The notes under the pieces: generated by a model
Databases searched by the model: none
What the model saw: only the letters and a program-made list of their open reading frames with translations
What the model was told of the DNA's origin: nothing
Assembly (NCBI GenBank): GCA_027919835.1
Contig: JANVFP010000008.1
Coordinates: forward strand, 1,488,001 to 1,552,000
Direction of reading: 5' to 3'
DNA from: Lentinula raphanica
Lineage: Eukaryota > Basidiomycota > Agaricomycetes > Agaricales > Omphalotaceae
Length of the DNA: 64,000 nt
Position numbers and translations under genes: made by a program
Part shown: positions 53,085 to 64,000 of the stretch, piece after piece
Numbering within the stretch: the stretch's first letter is position 1
How the letters are laid out: the number at the start of each line of letters is the position of its first letter

Positions 53085-55130
53085 ATGATGAAAGTCGCTT
53101 TAGCCGTTTTTGTCATTTATTGCGCCTTCACCCTCGTTCATTGCTATTCTCCCACTTCTCGTGAATATTCTAACACTATTCCTATCTCTCGACGCTCTTT
53201 ACGGAATAGGCGTGCTCTAGCGGGTGACTTTGACGTCGAAATCGCTGTAAGTCGCGTCCAATGTCGTCCTCTTTGGTGATTAGAACACTCCTACCAACGC
53301 GACCTGCGCATGGTTTTTATAGCGCGATGAACAACAAGCTGTGTATCAGAAATACTTATCCCTGGCACCAAGTATTCTCAATGGGATTCTGCCTGCGCCT
53401 GAGAACGATATGGAAGAATTCGTCCAGTCCAAATATGTCAATGATGTCGCCCCAGGTACAGCCGACGTTATGGAGCAGGTCGTTGGTCCCGTAGACGTTC
53501 CCGAAGTGCTATTGACAACGGGTATGACTGATGTAATAGTCAACGAGGTCGATATGCTGTATTATGGGGACCTTTCCATCGGGACGCCTGGCCAAGGATT
53601 AACATTCGACATCGATACTGGTTCAGCCGATCTCTGGGTTCCTTCTTCTTGGTGTAGCACTTGCACGAAGAATCATTATGATGAAAGCCAAAGCTCAACG
53701 TACGTAGACAAGGATAGGAGGTTTGCGGTATCCTATGTATGTTCAGAACGTCGATATAATCTTTACTGACCTTTAATTCAGGGATCTGGCTCTGTCTCTG
53801 GAACAACTGCTTCGGACACTGTTACGATAGCTGGAACATCCATACACAATCAAACATTTGGCGTCATCTACCGTGCATCGCAGGACTTTGAAGAATATCC
53901 AAACGACGGCATTCTAGGAATGGCGTTCGGGACTATTGCTCAATCGCGCGGTCTTACTGTATTCGAGACAATGATGAAGCAAGGGAAACTCAAATGGCCT
54001 TGCTTTTCTGTACATCTAGCTCGTAATCAAGAAACAGGCTCAGAGGCGAGTTTATTCTAGCCATCCCTTAGAGAGCCTTATTATATGATTGACGATATAT
54101 GTCACTGCAGTTGTGTTGGGGTTGTTATGATCCAACAAAGGCGACTGGACCTATAAGCTGGTTTCCTGTTTCTCACCGGGTGTGTGTTGTAACCTCATTT
54201 GCTCGTATAATTCAAACTCACTTCTCTGTTATCTCAGGCTTACTGGTCCATTGTGAGTGACTTTCGGGCTCTTTCGTTTTGAAATTCAATCTATCTGCTA
54301 CAGCAAATGAGTGGTTTTGAAGTTGCGGGTGAACGCATTGCACTGGATGAAATGTTGATTTCTGTAAAGACTGTCCTTCAGCGTTTTAGGAAGTTGCCTG
54401 TCTTAATCGTTTTATTCAGGCAATCGACACCGGCACAACATTCCTCTATCTCCCTGCAAGCGTAGCTGCTGAATTATATGCACAGGTAATTCCTTTCCGA
54501 TCAACTGTGTCCTTGGAACCGAGATCGAGACTGTCCTAGATCCCTGGCTCAAAGGATGCCAGTGCAACCTATGGCTCTGGTATGTTTACATCACTGTTTA
54601 TCTGGTGACAACTTAAATAGTGCGAAACGCAGGCTTTTACACTTATCCCTGTATATCAAAGCTCGACATTGGGCTTGTGTTTGGAGATATGACCTTTCGA
54701 CTACACCCCGATGATTTGAACCTTGGTAATTCGTGATGCACAATTTCGTAGTGAAATCAGATCTCACCTATTCTTTCAGGAATGTCGATGTATAACCCTG
54801 CGTGCGTTGAATGATAGCGAGTTTATCAGCTCTTAGCTGAATGTGAATCCCAGGGAATGCTTAGGTTCCATTTTTGCAATGGATGATTCAGATCAGTGGC
54901 CTTCAAATCTTGCTATAATAGGTGATTTTCATTCTCGATGATGGAGTACAGTCTACTTATTAGCATTGGTTCGCGTTGTAGGAGATGTATTTTTGAAATC
55001 TTGTAAGTTCAGTTCAGTATACCGCAGACAAGATACCAGAATCACCAATGCCCTTGATCTAGGGTATTCTGTGTACGACTATTCGAATGGCGGACGAATT
55101 GGTTTCGCTTCTAGTGTTAACAATCGATAG
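53085..55130 (+). CDS. secreted aspartic protease, pepsin family (A1)
   Basis: An endopeptidase of the secretory pathway. The ATG at 53085 gives the signal peptide MMKVALAVFVIYCAFTLVHC; an ATG at 53037 in the same frame is possible but adds 16 less typical residues. A propeptide follows. Mature motifs are LYYGDLSIGTPGQGL, the first catalytic DTGS in FDIDTGSADLWVPSSWC, the flap-region SYGSGSVSGTTASDTV, NDGILGMAF, the second catalytic DTGT in AIDTGTTFLYLPA, and the terminal VYDYSNGGRIGFAS. At least ten short introns break the second half into small exons, and I did not fix each join. Stop at 55130. Both catalytic Asp residues are present. Confidence 0.85.
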
Positions 55131-55203
55131 ATAGGATAGCGTAGATATTCATAACAACTTTATCTTCTCAAGAACAGCAAAATTCAAATGTTTGTATGCA
55201 GAA

Positions 55204-56251
55204 TCAGTCTGTTTTCTTCGCTGCCAGAGTTCTTCCCGAACCAAGGGTCTTGCGCCTTTGTTTGATCATATGGGTGTACATAATATATAGTCCTGTGCAG
55301 AGAAAGTAAGCAATGTATTGAGGATATTCCGCGTCCAAAACTGACCTGGCCACCATATCAAGAAGAGAGTTGCGCGAATATAGTCAGAAGGCTTCCACAT
55401 GCCCATTATCCAAGAAGACCAACTGGGAATCGGCGATGTGGATGGAAGCGTAGCATAGATAAGGAATGCCTCGGAAGACGCGCCTAGAGGGTATAGGACA
55501 TAGAAAGTGGTATACCGGAGGTAAAGAAGCAGATAGGGCTCATAGCCGCCGAGGTTGCAAGCATAGAAAGAATATCGGATGACTTCAGTGAGTGACCAGG
55601 CGAAAACCATCGATGTATAAAGAGGATTAGATCGAACCTAATGTGAAAACTAAGAAAGGATCTGACTGAAATTAAGCAAGATCACTCACCGAGGCAAACT
55701 GTTCGACGATTCCCCAAACCAAGAAGAGCCTACTGGATACCTGCATAGCAGTCGTTTGTAAAGGACTCCGGACCCATCCCAATGCAACATGTACAACTTC
55801 CAACAACGCGCAACTCTGGACCCAGGCGGTTGTAACACCGACACGGCCGAATGTCGTCGCGGCGCGGCGGTAGAAGGGAACTAGCAAAGGGTGCAAGCGA
55901 GCTTCCAAACCGCCAACAGTGTTGATTTTCTGAGCCGTCTTTAGAAAAGGAATAGAGGAAAACAATCTACCCAGGGTGAAAGATGCAGTGGGCGAGGTGG
56001 AAGCAATCGAGGAGGATTTTCCATCAAGGTCAAGAACGTGGATGAGGGTCAGGATGAGGATGTAGGCCCAACCCATAGTAGATAGCACATTATACGCGAA
56101 CAGGTAGTATTTGACGAAAGCGGGGGCGGCTAGGTCAACGAATCAGTTGAACTTGTTGTATTATGGTCTATGATGAGTACGAACCTTTTTTGTTAGACTT
56201 CGCAGCTTTAGGAGGAGCATTCGTTGCTACTTTTGCCTTTTCTTGCGCCAT
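55204..56251 (-). CDS. very-long-chain (3R)-3-hydroxyacyl-CoA dehydratase (PHS1/HACD)
   Basis: An ER membrane enzyme that removes water from 3-hydroxyacyl-CoA in the third step of very-long-chain fatty acid elongation, feeding sphingolipid synthesis. The start at 56251 gives a basic cytosolic N-terminus MAQEKAKVATNAPPKAAKSN. Motifs are YYLFAYNVLSTMGWAYIL, SCALLEVVHVALGWVRSP, SRLFLVWGIVEQF, AWSLTEVIRYSFYA and TTFYVLYPLGASSEA. The catalytic Tyr and Glu are expected in the SLTEVIRY and YPLG-xSSE regions. The C-terminus ends in a basic tail, KQRRKTL...AAKK, like an ER-retention KKxx-type signal. There are four or five short introns. The protein has about six membrane helices. Confidence 0.88.
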
Positions 56252-57306
56252 GAATGGTTAGTGATGGTTGTGTAAAGAAACAAATGGGTTCGCAAACAGT
56301 TTGTTGATTCGATGCGCACGGGCCAGCCGCTTTGCATTCAAATCGAAAACCGAATTGAGTTTTGACCAAGTCTCGAGGAGTTCACGACCTATTTCACTAT
56401 GTAGTATGTACGTACATAGCGCTTTTGAGCTTCCTATTACTGCCCATTCGACGTTGTACGCCACGACGCGGCATCAGATTTTCTTGAAGCTATGTACTGT
56501 ATTCTGGACGAACGAGCGAGACGCAACAGACAAACGATATGATACAATTTTATTAGGATAGGAAATCCCAGTCATGATGAATAAATAGAGATAGATGAAA
56601 CAAGATGTAAAGAAAAGATGTAAAGAACGAAGTAGTAAATGACAATGTACCAACAGAAAGTGAGCATCCCAAGCGTTCCAAGTTCCATCTTATGTATGAT
56701 AAACCCAAGGTAGATAGCAAAGTGCAAAACAGGATCGATATGTACAGCCCGAGGATGTCAGAAAAGGTATAAGACGTGAAGGAGTGTGTGTGCATCGGAG
56801 ATATCAACAGGAGAAAGTTTGCACAGTGTGGCACCAAGTGGCATCGGTGAAAGCACGACATCGGACGACTGAGGAAGAGCAGGATGGGGATTGTGTGTGA
56901 AGGATGTTTAGGACAAGGACGGGATCGAAGAGATGGCGGTATGACAAGGAGCGAATGCAATGGATAAACCAATGCAAGATTGGGAAAGCTCCTGGGGCTG
57001 GAAGGATAGGAAGGATAGGAAGGGAGGGTATAGCTGGTGAAGGGTGAAGGGATGTGTTGAATTGACGGATCGATATTGCTACAATTATCTATCTTGTGGT
57101 AGCAAAGGGTGCTGGAAGTGGAGTACACGAGTTGGAGAATAGACGGGCTGAAGGGAGCTAAAACGATGGATAGGTTGGCACGAACGCGTACGCGTTGCGG
57201 TGAAGCCTTGGCAAGGCGGGTAGATAGAAGCGGAATGCAAATTGATTGGCTTCACCGAAACCCAAGTCTAGATCAAATTTCGTCACGTCTACGCAGCTCG
57301 CTTCGT
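56252..57306. other. intergenic / 3' untranslated region
   Basis: Between the start of the dehydratase gene and the stop of the phosphatase gene on the same strand. A 191-codon minus-strand frame (57128-56553) rich in Ser/Pro/Tyr/Leu lies here. It has no recognisable domain and probably falls in the pyrimidine-rich 3' region of the phosphatase gene. Confidence 0.4.
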
Positions 57307-59092
57307 TCAGCGAGCAGTATTGAGTATCGCTCTCACATCTTGCACCGTGGTCATATCCACCAGGAACGGTATCATGTCTGTAAGTTCGGCGTCATGTGGA
57401 TCGTTGAACCATGAAGATACGGGCACGGCGTTGGTGGGATGAAAGATGTAAGAAGCGGGAGAATTATCTAGGATGATAGTGTCTGCAATAGGCCGGCCTA
57501 ACTGTGACAAATCCTGTAATTGAAGGTTAAGGCCTAAGGTGAGAAAATCGAGTGATTGCAGAAAGATAACGAGCCTTGACGTAGTTGCCTTTATGACTAA
57601 AGCAGCTTTCTCTGAACAACCTATGCGCGACGACTTTTGATTCATCAAGTTGGTCCAACACCGGATCAGCGTACTGATGAAGAGATAGATAAGCTGAGTA
57701 ACTAATCGGCACCTGTCTTGGTAGCTTACCTTGCTCAAGCTGGCCGTGAACACCACGATTTCATATTTCTCACCCATTTCTTTCAAGAACAAGTCAACTC
57801 CAGGACGCTTGAGTACATGAAAGTGATGCCAGTGTGATTCGATTTCCACTGGAACGATAAAGTCTGGTTGGGGAATGGGCTTGAAAGAGCTATGAACGAG
57901 AGTTTCATCTAGATCAAGGACCAGGCATTTCCTGCCTGCATGCTCTGGAGCAATCGGTGGGAGCAGAGGCATCGGAACGCCATCCTGTAAACCATACGGA
58001 ATGATACATGAATGAATGCGCGGCAGCACCAAAGCATCGTGTACTCACAGGACCAATCGGTATCCCAGATCCACCATTCCGTATCAGCCGTTCTTCTTCC
58101 GCTTGTTCTGCTAGTAACAGCTGCTGGTAGGCTGCTCCGGATTTGCTCCCAAATCCAACGCCATAGTCTTGCTCCTCCGTGAAATGCGACCCATCTGTGT
58201 CTTCATCTGAGTCCTGAGTGATCGTTCTGACCAAGGGTTCACCAGTGGAGCCAGGCGGCTGCACGGCGCCTGAAGTGACACCGTCCGTTTCATCTTCTGG
58301 TAATAGTTGAGTAGAAGGTGGAGGGGGAATGACGATTTCCGGGTCCGTGGGTGAAGGTGGAGCTGATGAATCTTGCGATTTCGATGACTGCATTAGATTC
58401 TGCGATGGTATATTGTCCGTACTATGGGTATTCGTGCCATTATTGACAAGATGTATTGCGGGAGGCTTGACGCCTGTCATTGACACTGGTGCCGTTTTGA
58501 GCTCTGATATCTCATCAACTACAATTTCCTGTGGTCGGTCGACGTCTACAGCTGTAGCGGCCAACTGTTCCTCTGATCCAACGCAGGGCACGACTTTGTA
58601 CACCACTCGTGAAAGGAATGAGGGTCTACGAGTGGCTCTGGTGCTCCGACGAGTGGCTTTGAGCTTTTGGCTAGAGATAAAGCTCTTACTGTGTGAGGCA
58701 GAGGATGACAAAGCGCCTAAGTCTGAAATGGTGGACTTGTTGGCCTTGCTGCGACGATAAAATGGCACTTTATGATTGCCGCTGAGTGTGGTATTGAGAG
58801 ATGCCTGTTCTCTGTCCATGGCTCCTGGTAATGTTGAAGAAGAAGGAAGTAAAGTGGGTTCCTGCCCTTGGCTCGAGCCTGCTAATGAGATGAGAAGCTG
58901 GGAAGCACAAAAGAGAAAGGATTGACCTGGCTGCAGACTAGCAACACCTTGGCCAGCCTTTTCTGTCCTTTTCCAGTTGTTCATTGGGCTCTTCCTACTA
59001 GATTGGGAGAAAAGACGTTTACGAATGGAAGGTTTGTGAGAAGAACTTGGTACAGGAGGCTCTGGACGGTCCATGGCAGAGTCGACAGTCAT
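57307..59092 (-). CDS. NIF/FCP1-family (Psr1/Nem1-like) protein phosphatase
   Basis: A DxDxT-type phosphatase of the haloacid dehalogenase superfamily. The N-terminal 350 residues are Ser/Pro-rich and disordered. The catalytic domain begins [20 protein letters not shown], with the phospho-accepting first Asp, then [39 protein letters not shown], the Arg/Lys region [17 protein letters not shown], and [20 protein letters not shown] with the C-terminal Asp-Asn. It ends [12 protein letters not shown]. An intron of 45 nt (58882-58926) keeps the frame open, so an unspliced form would add 15 residues. Relatives act in plasma-membrane sodium stress response (Psr1) or lipin activation (Nem1); the layout fits Psr1 best. 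The start could also be 59185 or 59077. Confidence 0.88.
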
Positions 59093-59496
59093 GGCCAGTA
59101 GAGAGAAGGTACCTAATTTTAATTTCGGCGTGTATGCCGAAAGACCGTGGGATATTGATCCTTCGGAACACCTAGCCGAAGACATGTTCTCAGGTTCTCA
59201 CGGTTCACCAGGGTTCACCTGTGTATGTATGTACATACTGTACACTCGGCGACTACTGCAGTGTCCTACATACATACATATACTCATACACACACTGTTT
59301 TTCTCATTGATTCGAAGTTTTTTTTGGACCATTTTCAAGCGCAAATCTTCAGAGAAGCACCGTTACGCAAGGAGAGTAATACAAAATGACAAATAAGGTG
59401 CCATGTGACCTTGATTGAACTGCTTATGTAGGCGTGATATTACCTGATGTCCGACTTAGTCATCCACACCAACCTCGAAGACTCGGGAAATATAGA

Positions 59497-60299
59497 ATGC
59501 TGAGCTACCCGCAACCAGCCCTCAATGTGCCCCCCATGCAGGACCCTCAACAACAGCCGTCTCCAGCGCCCACGGATGATCAACCCGTAGCTCAGACCGC
59601 CCAAGGTCAGCTTCCGGTTCCTGCTCCTCGCACTTCACGTAAACGAAAAACACCTCCAGCGCCTGAGCAACAGTCCCTGCCTCCACCTCCGCCTCATCTT
59701 CAACACGTCCTTCCACCTCCTCACGCCCTAATGCATCCATTACCTCCTGGGTTCACATATGCCCATCCGGGAGATTATACAGTGGCCGGTCTGCCGCCAC
59801 TCCCACCCTCTGCTCAGCCTAGTGACGGACCAGCGGCCTCGCAGAATGCAGGTCGACCGCTGAGTAGTAGCAAGCGAGCAGAACAGAATAGGAAGGCCCA
59901 GAGAGCGTTTAGAGAACGGCGTGATCAGTGAGCACCAGATCTTGCTTTGTTATACCTTTCTTGATTGTTATTTTAAGACATGTCAAAGCGTTGGAATCCC
60001 GTTCTCAGCTTTTGGACGCTGCTCTTGCTTCGGCCGATGAGGCGAATCGGCGTTGGGAAGAATGTCGCGCTTTGGTTGACCAACTTCGAGTTGAAAATGC
60101 TGCGCTTCGTGCTCACCTTGCTCAGCATATGCAGACGATGCCTCCTTCGGCGGTCATACCAGGAATACCGCCACCTATACAACCCATACTTCAGCATCTT
60201 CCTCCACCTCCACCTCAGCCTCAGCCGACCCAGCCAGAAGATGATCAATCAAATGAAGGAGGGGGAGGAGGAGAACAGAATGCAGAAGAAAAGAAATGA
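59497..60299 (+). CDS. bZIP transcription factor, Yap/PAP1-like
   Basis: Two exons (59497-59927 and 59978-60299) join in phase, giving 250 residues. A Pro/Gln-rich N-terminus contains RTSRKRKTPP, a likely nuclear localisation signal. The basic region KRAEQNRKAQRAFRERRDQ has the Q-N-x3-Q-x-x-F pattern of the fungal Yap1/PAP1 group. A leucine zipper follows (VKALESRSQLLDAALASADE, then ALVDQLRVENAALRAHL). The tail is Pro-rich and ends with an acidic Gly/Glu stretch. The Cys-rich redox domains of true Yap1/PAP1 are absent, so oxidative regulation by that mechanism is unlikely. Promoters of this gene and the divergent phosphatase share about 400 bp. Confidence 0.9.
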
Positions 60300-61094
60300 G
60301 CCTCTCTTGCAGTCATCATCGTTGTCAATTTCTTGTCAATAATTTCGTTTCGTACGTGGGCTTTTGCAATCCGAATCATGGTGCAGACGAAACATCTCGT
60401 CGCCAATTTTATGTAACCTACTGTCTTTCATAAGTCTTTGTCAACCTTTGTCATCGCACTTGTTATGCGGCACACAGCCTGAGCTAAATTTCTCTGATGG
60501 ACCTCCTGAATGATATGATAATCCAGATAAATTGCTCAGGTGTCAGCGCTCATGAATTTTGCTTGCAACAGCTTGGAACTATGTATATAGGCACAAATCA
60601 CGTCTTTCATCACTAAATTTGCGGAAATGTCATAGCCACATGTAACGGATTATAAGTGATGTAGTTGTTGTGATCCCAGCGCGGCATAGTACCCAACCCG
60701 CAATAGTATATAGAAGATTACATTGCACCATCACTTCCGACAATCCTGTAATCACCTTATGATGTCCTCACATTACCATTACAATATCCTATGCATCTTA
60801 TATCCTTCAGCAGGCCTTGTAGTCATAGCACAATATGAGTATGATGTCTGGAACATCTTAGGATAGAACCGTGGTCTCCTCATGTCGACATAATATGCTC
60901 ACAAACCCATACTAAGAATATGTACTCAGTGTAGTATTAGCATTGAGTTACAGGCTAGTACAAGGCGACATGTAAAGGAGCAGGTCAATGTGAATAATCG
61001 CACAATTCCATGCATAGTGAGACAACAATATGGTTCATTTCGAGCACAAGAACGATGACAAATGACGATGAGTATGGTACTACTACGACAAGTA
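60300..61094. other. convergent intergenic region
   Basis: AT-rich 3' flanks of the bZIP gene and of the minus-strand gene that follows. No further gene or RNA was recognised. Confidence 0.4.
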
Positions 61095-62627
61095 TCAAAC
61101 TGAGGGTTGTGAGGCAAGCTTATTGACCGCAACCTGACGACGAGACGCCATTTTTGTGCCACGGCTATTTGCAGCAGTTCCCGTACCAGTGAAGATTCGA
61201 CTACAGTATATGTCAGACACAGCAAGCAATCAAAAAATAGAACACGCACTTAGTCCACCACTTCAACAATTCCTTTCCTTGCTTTTCTGCATCTTCGTTG
61301 ATCGGATCCTCAAAAAAGTCGACGATAAAGTTCCAGAGGTCTTGATAATTATAGCCATTGTACGATTCAGTCCAATGAGACGCGTCTGTGAGAGCAAGAT
61401 GAAGCTGAGACATGGAGACAATGAGCGAAAAGACAGCGATGAAATAGAGAAGTACGTACATGTACTGCTGCGTAAGCAATGGACCGCGGGGTGACTTCAG
61501 TCAGATGGATGATGTCCGCGACATGGGCGCGATGACTGTTGGTCTTCTTTTTCCTAGGCGGTGGAACATTTTCGGCGTCTTCTGAATGTCCTTTGGCAGA
61601 CGACGGCGAAGTGAAAATGACACGGTATACCTGCATAACGCACAATATGTTTCTGATGAGTAGTAAATGATATGAAATGAAAGTACCTGCAACAACCAGT
61701 GACTCTGTAGAAAGCCTTCGTCGGGATCTTCTGGGTTGAATTTCTCATCCTTATAGAAGCACATGGAGTGGGCAGAGCCAGCAAAATCATACTCAGGATC
61801 CATGCGCTGGACCGCAGCACGAGTACTACGCAGAGTCAGCAAAGCTTGAGAGATAGAGAACTTGAAAGCAACGTACGTGTCATCATTCCAATTGATTTCA
61901 CCTGGACACAGAAGACCGCCGGTCATGTCATTCTGCAGTCCGCGATCGGTACGAGAGCCTTCGTCAAATTCTTGAAGGACCGCGAGTGGAGGTGGTGGTG
62001 GTGGAAGAACACGACGTGAGCCAGTATTCTCACGCTCAGAAGCCGCGTGTTCATTCAACACTGCTTCAGTCTCCATCTGAACCCGGCGTGTCTCTTCTTG
62101 AAATACCTTCATTTTCTCTTGGTTTACCTGGCGGACTCGGCGATTCAGCTCTTGGCCAACAATTCTGGTGGCAGATTGTGTATCGTGGGTTTTGGCGCTG
62201 TCGGCACCACGCTGAAGCTAACGACATAGATTAGCTTGGATTTCGTTGGACACTCAAGTTCAAGAATATTGTACATACCTCAGCAATCATTTTCTGCCCT
62301 CCTTCCTCACCCACGCGTTTAATGAAGCTCGGGACAATGTGGTTCATTTCCTTGATGGCGGTATATCCACGTTCCATGCTACACAAGGTAACTGATTATT
62401 GTTCAAAACCTGTATGCAAGACTCACATTCGTTTTTCAGCCCTTTCTTCTTCGGAAATACCTTCTTCGAGCTCATCAATATCATCATTGTTATCATCACT
62501 GGTTTGCGTTTTGTGATACCCATTTCGACGATATGCATCATGCTGACTTTGAATCATATGAAGATCATCAAAAACTGTAACACGGTAATACGCCCATTTT
62601 GCGTGCAGGCATGCAATGGCCTAATTT
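61095..62627 (-). CDS. hypothetical protein resembling fungal DUF6698
   Basis: A multi-exon gene of a family seen in Agaricomycetes that I take, from memory, to be DUF6698. The 5' end is uncertain: the most upstream exon I can support starts after an acceptor near 62620 and reads AIACLHAKWAYYRVTVFDDL, then an acidic DNNDDIDELEEGISEEE. Later exons hold SMERGYTAIKEMNHIVPSFI, KVFQEETRRVQMETEAVLNE (helical), PPPPPPLAVLQEFDEG, RMDPEYDFAGSAHSMCFYKD, PDEGFLQSHWLLQVYRVIF, a basic PPRKKKTNSHRAHVAD, LTDASHWTESYNGYNYQDLW, NFIVDFFEDP and ELLKWW, and it stops at 61095. Function unknown. Copies of this family are often numerous in such genomes and sometimes associated with repeats, so a true first exon may lie further upstream. 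Confidence 0.6.
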
Positions 62628-64000
62628 TAACGATTAGAGCCTTGTAGAGTACTAAAGGACTGTAGTGAGCCCGAGCTGACAGTCAAACTTGTATCATGTT
62701 AATGCCAGGACGTCAGATCCAGACAGGAAAACACATCCTGACGAATAATAAGAGTTAACACTCGAGTCCCTTGGTCGGGGAGTCCTTCAAGACAAAGCCA
62801 CCTCTGATATGAGCTATCAAGGGATTATCAACTTAGTTTTCAACGCCTAACGGCCAACTGAGTATGATACTGCACCGAGACGAGCTTAGAACCAATAGAT
62901 CTATTCGTATTACCAGTGGGGATGGATTATTCAAGGCCCAGACTCAACAGATCTGTTCACTTAGATCGAGTTTCGGGATGGATCAGGTCGCAGGAATGTG
63001 ACTAAACGGAGAAACAACCAAAGTGTATCATCCCAGTTACATGTGGACGTTTCCTAAATGGGAAATAGCCGCCTGAGATGTACAGCTTTGACCAGGAGTG
63101 TTGCAAGGGTAGATCTTTCGACTTCACCATTGTCAAACCTCTGGATCTATTCGATATATGCATATCGTTGGAAAGCTAGAAGCCAAACGAACCTATTGGG
63201 ACAGGTTTCCCCCCTTTATATGTACTCCCATTCAGTTGGAGAGGCATACAACCGTTCACATAGCGGAATCAAATGAGGAAACGTTTGAGTTACCTGTGCA
63301 GGAGCTTATCCGTGCCTTTTAACCACCAGCATGTGGATGGACGCACAGACCAGGTCCGGATTCGAAGGTCAGGCAACTAGATCTCGACGAAGGACCACCA
63401 GAAATGGACATTTTACTTGTTTTTATCCTTTTTACTCTCTGTTTCTCTGGTGTTTGTATCGTTTCTCGTCCTATCTTTCCTTATATGTATCAGATCTCGG
63501 ACTCCGTTCTCTCAAATCTATAGATCTATTCCATAAAATAGTAAATTGGCTACAGATCTCTTCGTAGAAGTACTTAAGGACGTAGCCTACAAAAATATAT
63601 TAAGGTTTTGTGCCCAGTTTCTCTGACTAGCTAACCTTTGCTCTCATACGTGAGGAGTAAAGGCTTTGTAAGCCGGGCGGTCTTCGAAAGTGGTTGTGAA
63701 ATTCTCATCTCGTTAGGCCCGATATCTTGTCAGTTGATAAAGTCTCAGCTAGATTTGAATCGAAGGTAGACTCCTATCGTGGAGATACAGAGGGCTTGGT
63801 TCTCGGTTGTTCCAAGTGAGCATTCAGAGTTTCGGTGGCTCTGTTCAAGCAGACGTGTGGTGATCGGTGATCCATACGAGCTGTGGAAGGTTTCCTGTGA
63901 TCGGTGATCAGTAGATCTTCAACCTGGTTCTGATAGTATTTGTGTGGTCATAAAGTCTGATCTATACGAGTTCTTTCGTTCCTTGTAAACCCTTTGAGTG
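62628..64000. other. no gene seen; possible decayed repeat
   Basis: The last 1.4 kb has no open frame that I can support. It is rich in AGATCT and GATCTAT words, and TGATCGGTGATC occurs twice (63861 and 63898). CTACAAAAATATATTAAGG near 63580 could be part of an element's promoter, but no terminal repeats are visible within the window. Confidence 0.35.

Noticed and set aside
56553..57128. 191-codon minus-strand frame
   Set aside because: Ser/Pro/Tyr/Leu composition from a pyrimidine-rich 3' region, no domain, no support from neighbours.
63560..63760. possible LTR fragment at the right edge
   Set aside because: TATA-like and AGATCT-rich words are present but no matching repeat, TG...CA ends or coding sequence within the window.

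Overview
The window looks like chromosomal DNA of a filamentous basidiomycete, most likely an Agaricomycete. Genes are closely packed on both strands and are cut by many short introns (mostly 45-70 nt, GT-AG). The gene families are fungal: division I chitin synthase, R3H-associated-domain protein, WSC-domain protein, mpaB-type oxygenase, secreted GH16 and GH27 enzymes, a protein resembling DUF6698, and a chromodomain Ty3/gypsy element. I saw no bacterial operon structure, no CRISPR array and no convincing tRNA or rRNA gene. Exon joins are my own reading; where the frame arithmetic closes exactly I give the joins, elsewhere only outer limits.

Layout. 0.9-2.7 kb: Baeyer-Villiger-type flavin monooxygenase (+). 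3.1-4.3 kb: unknown membrane-anchored protein (-). 4.5-5.8 kb: unknown multi-exon gene (+). 6.1-8.1 kb: duplicated segments around a long hexanucleotide/trinucleotide repeat. 8.2-10.3 kb: SLC49-like MFS transporter (-). 10.7-11.9 kb: U1-type zinc-finger splicing protein (+). 12.0-15.9 kb: three tandem paralogous small Pro/Thr/Tyr-rich genes (-) with the same odd structure, a start codon split by intron 1 (AT|G) followed by a 9-nt exon. 16.3-20.5 kb: chitin synthase (+), tail to tail with a two-WSC-domain secreted protein (-, to 22.1 kb). 23.2-26.7 kb: R3H-type protein and mitochondrial PPR protein (both -). 26.8-29.1 kb: cohesin kleisin Rad21 (+), whose first exon holds only the ATG. 29.3-30.2 kb: HTH protein related to pogo/CENP-B-type transposase DNA-binding regions.

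31.0-40.8 kb is a mostly minus-strand run of secreted proteins: alpha-galactosidase (GH27) with a duplicated N-terminal exon, an unknown secreted protein, a secreted carboxymuconolactone-decarboxylase-fold protein and a GH16 endoglucanase, plus a gene-poor 33.7-36.5 kb stretch with a dispersed 11-bp word. 41.2-50.1 kb is one intact and very young chromovirus-type LTR retrotransposon: two 300-bp LTRs I read as identical, 5-bp target duplication AGGCC, and one 2681-codon gag-pol frame with two extra regions of unknown function. 50.4-64 kb holds an mpaB-like oxygenase, a single-pass membrane protein, a pepsin-like protease, the PHS1-type 3-hydroxyacyl-CoA dehydratase, a Psr1/Nem1-like DxDxT phosphatase, a bZIP factor, a protein resembling DUF6698, and an empty-looking last 1.4 kb.

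Most genes are unrelated housekeeping or secretory genes rather than one pathway. The regions that stand out are the three-paralog cluster, the retrotransposon with extra domains, the alpha-galactosidase exon duplication and the noncanonical splicing features.
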